Notes under the pieces: model-generated
Databases searched by the model: none
The model's input: the letters and a program-made list of their open reading frames with translations, nothing else
Told to the model about the DNA's origin: nothing
Part shown: positions 45,804-53,900 of the stretch, one piece after another
Numbering within the stretch: position 1 is the first letter of the stretch
Layout: every line of letters starts with the position of its first letter
Position numbers and translations under genes: made by a program
Origin: CADEFQ01 sp050249415
GTDB taxonomy: Bacteria; Pseudomonadota; Gammaproteobacteria; Steroidobacterales; Steroidobacteraceae
Reading direction: 5' to 3'
DNA length: 64,000 nucleotides
Assembly: GCA_050249415.1 (NCBI GenBank)
Contig: JBFWQO010000006.1
Coordinates: forward strand, 62,001 to 126,000

Positions 45804-46679
45804 TCAGGCGCGGCCGAAAGTATCGAGCGGCGTGCGCAGGTAGACGATACCGTTGGCCCGCGCCGCCGGCAGCACACCCGCGCGGATATTCACCTGCAGC
45901 GCGGGAATGATCAACGCCGGCGAGGGCAACGTGCGATCCCGCGCCGTGCGCAGCTCGACGTAGGCCTCGCGCGTGGTGTCGTGGCGCAGGTGGACATTCT
46001 CGCGAAGCTGCGCACCGACCGTGGTCTCATGCCTCGGCACCTGCGCGCCGCTCGGGTAATCGTGGCACATGAAGAGGCGCGTCGCCTCGGGCAGCGCGTA
46101 GAGCTTCTGCACCGAGTCGTACAGCTGGCCCGCATCGCCGCCCGGAAAGTCGGTGCGCGCGGTGCCCGCGTCCGGCATGAAGAGCGTATCGCCGATGAAC
46201 GCGGCGTCACCGACCAGGTACGCCACGCTGTCGCTCGTGTGGCCCGGCAGCGCGAGCACGCGCACTTCGAGCGCGCCGAGGTCGAAGGTCTCGCCGTCGA
46301 TGAAGAGGCGGTCGAACTGCGAGCCGTCGGTCGCGCATTCGCCTTCGTAATCGAAGATCGGCACGAAGGTCTCTTGCACTTCGCGGATGCCCTCGCCGAT
46401 GCCGATGCGGCCGCCGGCCTGCGCCTTGAGCCAGGCCGCCGCCGACAGGTGATCGGCGTGCGCATGCGTTTCAAGGATCCACTCGAGCGTGCCGCCGCAC
46501 TCGCGCAGCGCGGCGAGTACCGCGTCGGCCGAGCGGGTCGCCGTGCGGCCCGAGCGCGCATCGTAGTCGCGCACCGGATCGACGATCGCGGCCCGGCGCG
46601 ACTCCGGATCGCACACGAGGTAAGTGAAGGTGCCCGTCGCGGCGTCGTGGAACGGCGTGATGACGGGCGCCGCGCTCAC
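45804..46679 (-). CDS. MBL-fold hydrolase, persulfide-dioxygenase/Blh-like
   Basis: 291 residues. The metal site is THAHADHLSAA with further ligands in GHTSDSVAYLVGD and CHDYPSG. ETHE1-type enzymes oxidise glutathione persulfide with a single iron. The C-terminal extension (~220-290) is like that of Blh proteins of Rhizobiales and Xylella, linked with the BigR sulfide regulator. No bigR is adjacent. GTG 46679 overlaps the YgiQ stop as GTGA. Confidence 0.88.
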   Translation of the reverse strand: MSAAPVITPFHDAATGTFTYLVCDPESRRAAIVDPVRDYDARSGRTATRSADAVLAALRECGGTLEWILETHAHADHLSAAAWLKAQAGGRIGIGEGIREVQETFVPIFDYEGECATDGSQFDRLFIDGETFDLGALEVRVLALPGHTSDSVAYLVGDAAFIGDTLFMPDAGTARTDFPGGDAGQLYDSVQKLYALPEATRLFMCHDYPSGAQVPRHETTVGAQLRENVHLRHDTTREAYVELRTARDRTLPSPALIIPALQVNIRAGVLPAARANGIVYLRTPLDTFGRA

Positions 46680-48757
46680 TTCGGCCTCGTGTGCTGCGTG
46701 CGAAACGGCCGCGCGGGCTTGCGCCCCGAACCGCCGCACGCACGCCGGCCCTCGCCCGCACCTGCGGCCCCGGCCGGCTGCCATGCCGGCACGAGCTGGT
46801 GGCGGCCGTTGCCGATCAGGTCTGCGCGGCCCATGCGCCGCAATGCCTCGCGCAGCGCGGGCCAGTTGTTCGCGTCGTGGTAGCGCAGGAATGCCTTGTG
46901 CAGCCGCCGCACCTTGAGGCCCTTCGGGATCACCACGTCCTGCGAGCCGCGCGACACGCGATGCAGCGGATTCTTGCCGCTGTGGTACATCGCCGTCGCG
47001 GTCGCCATCGGCGAAGGGAGGAAGGCCTGCACCTGGTCGGCGCGAAAGCCGTTCTTCTTGAGCCACAGCGCGAGCTCCAGCATGTCCGCGTCGGTCGTGC
47101 CCGGATGCGCCGCGATGAAGTACGGAATGAGGTACTGCTCCTTGCCGGCTTCCTTCGAGTAGCGCTCGAACAGCGCCTTGAAGCGGTCGTAGGTGCCGAT
47201 GCCCGGCTTCATCATTTTCGAGAGCGGCCCGTCGCTGACGGCCTCCGGCGCGATCTTGAGGTACCCGCCCACATGGTGCTGCACGAGTTCCTTCACGTAC
47301 TCCGCCGATTCGCTCGCGAGGTCGTAGCGCACGCCGGACGCGATCAGCACCTTCTTGATGCCCGGCACCGCGCGCGCCTTGCGATAGAGCCCGACGAGCG
47401 CCGAATGATCGGTATCGAGGTTCGGGCAGATGCCCGGGTACACGCACGACGGCCGGCGGCACGCGCTCTCGATCTCGCGGCTCTTGCAGGCGATGCGGTA
47501 CATGTTCGCGGTCGGGCCGCCGAGGTCGGAGATGACGCCGGTGAAGCCCGGCACGGTGTCGCGCACCTGCCCGATCTCGCGCAGCACCGATTCCTCCGAG
47601 CGGTTCTGGATGATCCGCCCCTCGTGCTCGGTGATGGAACAGAACGTGCAGCCGCCGAAGCAGCCGCGCTGTATCGCGATCGAGAACCGGATCATCTTGT
47701 ATGCCGGGATCTCGGCCGCGCCGTAGGCAGGATGCGGGCGTCGCTGGTATGCGCGCTCGTACACCCAGTCCATTTCCTTCGACGTGAGCGGAATCGGCGG
47801 CGGGTTGAGCCACACGTCCACATCGCCGTGGCGCTGCACGAGCGCGCGCGCATTGCCGGGATTGGCTTCCGTGTGCAGGAGCCGCGACGCGTGCGCATAC
47901 AGCACCGGGTCCGCGGCGACGCTCTCGAATGACGGCAGGCGCACGACCGTCTTCGCGCGATCGACACCGCGTAGGTGGGCCGCGCGCGGGCGTTCCACGC
48001 GCCCGCGCGCGGAACCGACAGCGATCGGCGACCCGGCCGCCTCATCGTCGATCGTCGTGGAGTCGATTTCCGTCCAGTCGTCCGGCTGGGCGCGGCGCAC
48101 GAACGCGGTGCCGCGCAGGTCCGTGATCGAGCGGATCGCTTCGCCAGCGCCCAGCCGATGGGCGAGTTCGCAGAGCTGGCGTTCAGCGTTGCCGAAAACG
48201 AGCAGGTCGGCCTTGGCATCGAGCAGGATCGAGCGGCGCACCTTCTCCGACCAGTAGTCGAAATGCGCGATGCGGCGCAGCGACGCCTCGATGCCGCCGA
48301 CCACGATCGGCACGTCCCGATACGCCTCGCGCACGCGCTGCGCGTAGACGATGACGGAGCGGTCGGGGCGCCGGCCGCCCTCGCCGCCCGGCGTGTACGC
48401 ATCGTCGCTGCGCACGCGCCGGTCGGACGTGTAGCGGTTCACCATCGAATCCATGTTGCCGGCGGTGATGCCGAAGAACAGATTCGGGCGGCCGAGCGCC
48501 TCGAAGGCCGCCGTGCCGTGCCAGTCGGGCTGCGCAATGATGCCGACCCGAAAGCCCTGTGCCTCGAGCGTGCGCCCGACGATCGCCATGCCGAAGCTCG
48601 GATGATCGACGTAGGCATCGCCCGTCACGAGGATGACGTCGCACGAATCCCAACCGAGCGCGGTCATCTCCGCGCGCGTCATCGGCAGGAAGGGCGCGGT
48701 ACCGAAGCGCGATGCCCAGTACTTGCGATAGCCCGTGATGTCGCGCGCGGCGTCCAT
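46676..48757 (-). CDS. YgiQ-family radical SAM protein
   Basis: 693 residues. The 4Fe-4S motif is CFGGCTFCSI, preceded by IAIQRG. The N-terminal cobalamin-binding-like region has the block CDVILVTGDAYVDHPSFG. YgiQ proteins are widely conserved radical SAM enzymes of unknown substrate. The C-terminus has a Gly/Ala/Arg-rich tail (~640-693). ATG 48757 follows the S9 peptidase stop by two bases, so both are in one transcript. Confidence 0.93.
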   Translation of the reverse strand: MDAARDITGYRKYWASRFGTAPFLPMTRAEMTALGWDSCDVILVTGDAYVDHPSFGMAIVGRTLEAQGFRVGIIAQPDWHGTAAFEALGRPNLFFGITAGNMDSMVNRYTSDRRVRSDDAYTPGGEGGRRPDRSVIVYAQRVREAYRDVPIVVGGIEASLRRIAHFDYWSEKVRRSILLDAKADLLVFGNAERQLCELAHRLGAGEAIRSITDLRGTAFVRRAQPDDWTEIDSTTIDDEAAGSPIAVGSARGRVERPRAAHLRGVDRAKTVVRLPSFESVAADPVLYAHASRLLHTEANPGNARALVQRHGDVDVWLNPPPIPLTSKEMDWVYERAYQRRPHPAYGAAEIPAYKMIRFSIAIQRGCFGGCTFCSITEHEGRIIQNRSEESVLREIGQVRDTVPGFTGVISDLGGPTANMYRIACKSREIESACRRPSCVYPGICPNLDTDHSALVGLYRKARAVPGIKKVLIASGVRYDLASESAEYVKELVQHHVGGYLKIAPEAVSDGPLSKMMKPGIGTYDRFKALFERYSKEAGKEQYLIPYFIAAHPGTTDADMLELALWLKKNGFRADQVQAFLPSPMATATAMYHSGKNPLHRVSRGSQDVVIPKGLKVRRLHKAFLRYHDANNWPALREALRRMGRADLIGNGRHQLVPAWQPAGAAGAGEGRRACGGSGRKPARPFRTQHTRPK

Positions 48758-48759
48758 CG

Positions 48760-50823
48760 TCAGGGTGCGGCGCCCTTGCCGTCCGCGCCGGCCTTGGGGT
48801 CCGCCATCCCGCGCAGCGCCACCTCGAGTCCCGGCACGAACGCCGCGCCGGCCGGCACCTGCACGCTCGAACCAGCGAAGTCGTCGCCGACGGGCTCGAA
48901 GCGCCCGCCGAGGCATTGCGAGAGGAACCCTTCGGAGATCGCGTACGCCGAGGTGCGATTCTGTGGCCTCGCGAACCCGTGCCCCTCGTCCGGATACAGC
49001 ACGTAAGTCACCGGCAGGTTCTTCGCCTTCATCGCGGCAACGATCTGGTCCGATTCGGCCTGCTTCACGCGCGGGTCGTTCGCGCCCTGCATGATGAGGA
49101 GCGGCTTTTCTATCGCGCCGACATGCGTCAGCGGCGAGCGCTCCGCGAGCAGCTTCCTGCCCGCCTCGGTGCGCGGATCGCCCACCCGCTGCGCGAGCTG
49201 TTCGAAGAACGCCTTCCAGTACGGCGGGATCGACGCGAGCAGGGTCGCGAGGTTCGACGGGCCGACGATGTCGACGCCGCACGCGAACCGGTCCGGCGTG
49301 AACGTGAGACCGACGAGCGTTGCATAGCCGCCGTAGGAACCGCCGTAGATCGCGACGCTGTCCGCGGTGGTGATCTTCTCGCGCACCGCGTAATCGACCG
49401 CGTCGATCAGGTCATCGTGCATCTTGCGCGCCCACTCGAGATTGCCGGCGTTGATGAAGGCCTTGCCGAAGCCGGTCGAGCCGCGATAGTTCACCGACAG
49501 CACCGCGTAGCCGCGGTTTGCGAGCCACTGGTGTTCGGCGTCGAAGCCGTAGGCGTCGCGTGCCCACGGCCCGCCGTGCACGTTCAGCACGAGCGGCAGC
49601 GGCTTGTCGGGGCGGCCGTCCCCATCGGCATCGGCGCCTTTCGGCAACGTGAGGTAGGAAACGAGTGTCAGCCCGTCACGCGACCCGATCTCGAGCGGGA
49701 CCATCGGCGCGAGCGGCGCCCCGACGAGCGCCGGACGCTGGTCGAACAGCTTCGTCACGGTGCCGCCATCGCGCTCGTACACATAGCTCGCGAGGGCCGT
49801 CAGCGGATCGTCGACGACGACGATCCACCTGCGATCGTCGAGCGAGCGGCTCGTGACCTCGAACTGCGGGCCGAGCGCCTTCGCGAGCGCATCGATATCC
49901 TTCTTCACCTCCGGCACGAGCGGCGTGATCGCGCTCGTCAGGTAGTTCACCGAATACGCCTGCGGCTTGCGGCTCGCCGGCTCGAGCCACACGCCCGCGA
50001 TGTCGGCGCGGTCGCTCGCGCCGAGCACGGTCTGCGCGTGCGTCGCCAGATCGACGCGCACGAGCGCCGACGTATTGCGCCCGACCGACGAGGTGATCAG
50101 CGCGGTATGCCCGTCGCCTTCGATCACGAGCGGCGCGGTGGTCTGCGTATCCTCCGGCCCGTACTTCAGGAGGCTCTCCCAGCCGCCCTTCGCACCCCGC
50201 ACCAGCATCTCGTCGCCGTCGGCGCCGGACTTCACGGCGAGCCGGGGCACGAGCGCCGAATCCTCGACGTAGCCTGCGAATTCCTGGTCGTTCTGTTCGA
50301 CGAGCGTGCGTTTGCCGCTCGCAATGTCGATTTCATACAGGTCGTGCCATTCGGGCTTGCGATCGTTCAGGCCGACGAGCACGACGCCGGGGCGCTTCGG
50401 GCTCGCGCCGACGACCTGTGCCTGCACGCCCGCGATCGGCGTGAGATCGAGGTCCTTGCCGCTCGCGACCTCGACGCTGTGCAGTCGCCAGTTCTCGTCG
50501 CCGCCCTGGTCCTGCAGGTACAGCACGTGCGCGTTGTCGTACGACCAGAAATGCTGGCGGATGCCGCGCTTCGTGTCCTGCGTGACCGGGCGCGCCTCGT
50601 CGAGCTTGCCGTAGGGCGCGACCCACACATTGAGCACGCCGTCGCGCGGCGCGATGTAGGAGATGTGCCTGCCGTCGGGCGACAGCCGCGCCTGCGTGCG
50701 GGTCGGGTTGCCGAACAGGGCGTCGCGCGCGATCAGCGCGCCAGGATCCGCCGCGGCGGCGGATATCGACATCATCGTCATCGAGAGGGCTCCAGCTATC
50801 GTGAGATACCAGCGGTCGGCCAT
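48760..50823 (-). CDS. S9-family prolyl oligopeptidase-like serine peptidase
   Basis: 687 residues with a signal peptide (1-25). There is a beta-propeller region (~30-400) with Gly-Asp repeats such as LSPDGRHISYIAP, and an alpha/beta-hydrolase domain at the end. Catalytic residues: Ser in GGSYGGYATLVG, Asp in ANDPRVKQAE and His in DEGHGFAR. It cuts peptides, likely in the envelope. Divergent from uvrA; the 100-base gap holds the promoters. The Pro/Ala-rich end of about 40 residues is variable. Confidence 0.94.
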   Translation of the reverse strand: MADRWYLTIAGALSMTMMSISAAAADPGALIARDALFGNPTRTQARLSPDGRHISYIAPRDGVLNVWVAPYGKLDEARPVTQDTKRGIRQHFWSYDNAHVLYLQDQGGDENWRLHSVEVASGKDLDLTPIAGVQAQVVGASPKRPGVVLVGLNDRKPEWHDLYEIDIASGKRTLVEQNDQEFAGYVEDSALVPRLAVKSGADGDEMLVRGAKGGWESLLKYGPEDTQTTAPLVIEGDGHTALITSSVGRNTSALVRVDLATHAQTVLGASDRADIAGVWLEPASRKPQAYSVNYLTSAITPLVPEVKKDIDALAKALGPQFEVTSRSLDDRRWIVVVDDPLTALASYVYERDGGTVTKLFDQRPALVGAPLAPMVPLEIGSRDGLTLVSYLTLPKGADADGDGRPDKPLPLVLNVHGGPWARDAYGFDAEHQWLANRGYAVLSVNYRGSTGFGKAFINAGNLEWARKMHDDLIDAVDYAVREKITTADSVAIYGGSYGGYATLVGLTFTPDRFACGVDIVGPSNLATLLASIPPYWKAFFEQLAQRVGDPRTEAGRKLLAERSPLTHVGAIEKPLLIMQGANDPRVKQAESDQIVAAMKAKNLPVTYVLYPDEGHGFARPQNRTSAYAISEGFLSQCLGGRFEPVGDDFAGSSVQVPAGAAFVPGLEVALRGMADPKAGADGKGAAP

Positions 50824-50923
50824 GGGCGGTCTCCGAGGCGTTTGTGGCGGATATGTGGCGAATTATAGCCGTTGCGGGCCAGGACTTGACGCGCCGTGTA
50901 AACTCGGGGGTTTGCGTTCAACC

Positions 50924-53900
50924 ATGGCGAAGCATCCCTCCGGCGCGATCGCCGTCCACGGCGCGCGCCAGAACAACCTGAAGAACATCGACCTCGAGAT
51001 TCCGCTCGGGGAACTCGTCGTCGTGACCGGCGTTTCGGGCTCGGGGAAGTCCTCGCTCGTCTTCGACACGCTGTATGCCGAGGGCCAGCGGCGTTACGTG
51101 GAAACCTTCTCGCCCTATGCCCGGCAGTTCCTCGACCGCATGGACAAGCCGCAGGTCGACCGTGTCGAGGGCATTCCGCCCGCCATCGCGATCGACCAGA
51201 CGAACCCGGTGCGCAGCTCCCGTTCGACCGTCGGCACGATGACCGAGCTGAACGATCACCTGAAGCTGCTCTATGCGCGTGCCGCGACGCTCTACTGCGA
51301 GCGCTGCGCGGAGCCGGTGCGGCGCGACACGCCCGACACGATCCATGCGGATCTCGCGCGCCGCGCCGCGGTGGCCGGCGACCCGCGGCTCGAACTCACC
51401 TTCCCGGTCGCGGTGCCGAAGAACTTCACCGAGGCCGAAGTGCGCGAACTGCTCGCGCGCCAGGGCTATACGCGCCTGCTCGACCGCGCAGGCGCGGAGG
51501 CGCCACTCGAAGTCGTGCAGGACCGCTTCCGCATGGGCCAGGCGGCGCGCGCCCGCGTGATCGACAGCCTCGAGGCGGCGCTGCGCCACGGCACAGGTCG
51601 CGTCACGGTGCGCGGCGGGGCCGAGCCGTGGCACTACTCGCGCGATCTCGCGTGCGCCCGCTGCGACATCGCCTATCGGGAACCGGCGCCGAGCACGTTC
51701 TCGTTCAACTCGCCGATCGGCGCCTGCGATACCTGCCGCGGATTCGGCCGCGTGATCGGCATCGATTACGGCCTCGTGATCCCGGACGAAACGAAGACGC
51801 TGCGCGGCGGCGCGGTGAAGCCGTTCCAGACCGCGGCGAACCGCGAGTGCCAGGAAGACCTCGAGAAGTACGCGCAGCTGCGCGGCATTCCGCTCGACAC
51901 CCCGTGGCAGAACCTCACGACCGCACAGCGCAAGTGGGTCGTCGAGGGCGAGGGCTCGTGGCGCAAGAAGGTGTGGTACGGCACGAAGCGCTTCTTCGAC
52001 TGGCTCGAAGGCCGCTCCTACCGCATGCACGTGCGCGTGATGCTCTCGAAGTACCGCGCGTACGCGCCGTGCGAAGCCTGCGGCGGCGCGCGCCTCAAGA
52101 CCGCGTCGCTCCTGCCGCGACTCGGCAGCCACCCGCTCGCGGACGAGGCGCTCGGCGGCCGGCCGCGCTTCCTGCCGCGCGGTGTCGCGTGGAGTGCGGA
52201 GCAGCTCGCGGCGCTGCCAGGCCTGTGCATCCACGATCTCGTGCTGCTGCCGCTCGAACGCACGCGCCGGTTCCTCGACGCGCTCACGCTGCCCGAGCCG
52301 CTCGATGTCGCGACCGGGCAGCTCCTCGGCGAGATCCGCGCGCGTCTCGCCTATCTCGTCGACGTCGGCCTCGGCTACCTCACGCTCGACCGCCAGTCGC
52401 GCACGCTGTCGGGCGGCGAAGTACAGCGCATCAACCTGACCACCGCGCTCGGCACCTCGCTCGTCAATACGCTGTTCGTGCTCGACGAGCCGTCGATCGG
52501 CCTGCACCCGCGCGACATGGGGCGCGTGATCGAGGTGATGCACCGGCTGCGGGACGCCGGCAATTCGCTGGTCGTCGTCGAGCACGACCCGCAGATCATG
52601 CTCGAAGCCGACCGCCTGCTCGACCTCGGCCCCGGCGCCGGCGAGCACGGCGGCGAGATCGTCTACTACGGCGAGCCCGACGCGATCCGCGCCGAGCCCC
52701 GCTCGCTCACTGGGGCCTATCTGTCCGGTGCGCGCACCGTCGCCGAGCCCGCGCGCGAGACGCCGCCCGCGGCGACCCCTGCCGGCGCCGGCATCGCGCA
52801 CGCGGTGCGCGCGAGTGCCTCGCTCGTGCTGCGCGGCGCCCGCGAGCACAACCTGAAGGGGCTCGATGTCACGATTCCGCTGCGGCGCTTCGTGTGCGTC
52901 ACGGGCGTGTCGGGCTCGGGCAAGTCGACGCTCGTCGGCAATGTGCTCTACCCGGCGCTCGCCAAGAGCTTCGGCAAGGCGAGCGAGGCGCCCGGGCGCC
53001 ACGACAGCCTCGATGGCGCGGGCGCGCTCGACGACGTGGTGCTCGTCGACCAGAGCCCGATCGGCCGCACCACGCGTTCCACGCCGGCGAGCTATGTCGG
53101 CGCGCTCGATGTGATCCGCGAACTCTTTGCCGCCGCGCCCGAGTCGCTCGTGCGCCGTTACACGCCGGGCACATTCAGCTTCAACTCCGGCACGGGGCGC
53201 TGCCCGACCTGCGGCGGCAATGGCTTCGAGCACATCGAGATGCAGTTCCTGTCGGATGTCTACCTGCGCTGCGCGACCTGCAACGGCCGCCGCTTCCGCG
53301 ATGAAGTGCTCGAGGTGCGGCTCGAGGGCGCGGGTGGCCGGCACGCGAACATCGCCGACGTGCTCGACATGACCGTCACCGAAGCGCTCGATTTCTTCGC
53401 CCAGGCGAGCGCGGTGCGCTCGCTCGTCAAACCGTTGCAGGAAGTCGGGCTCGAGTACGTGAAACTCGGCCAACCCGTCCCGACACTCTCGGGCGGCGAG
53501 GCGCAGCGCCTGAAGCTCGCCGGGCATCTCGCCGGGCTCGTCGCGCCGCCGCCGAAGCGCGCCGCCGACGTGCAGACGCGCGGCAAGCTGTTCCTGTTCG
53601 ATGAGCCGACGACGGGCCTGCACTTCGACGATGTGGCGAAGCTGCTGCGCGCGCTGCGCGGACTGCTGTCCGCGGGTCATTCGCTGCTCGTGATCGAACA
53701 CAACCTGGATGTCATTCGCGCCGCCGACTGGGTCATCGACCTCGGCCCCGAGGGCGGCGAGCGGGGCGGCGAGATCGTCTGCGCAGGCACGGTGCGCGCG
53801 CTGCGCGAACACCCGATTTCGCACACGGGCCGGGCGCTGCGCGACTACGAGGCCGCGCTCACAGGCCGTACTCCTGGCACCGGCGTCGCCGATGCGCGCC

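Noticed and set aside
50663..50923. Upstream extension of the uvrA frame
   Set aside because: It lies in the divergent S9 peptidase gene; the UvrA start at 50924 agrees with homologues.
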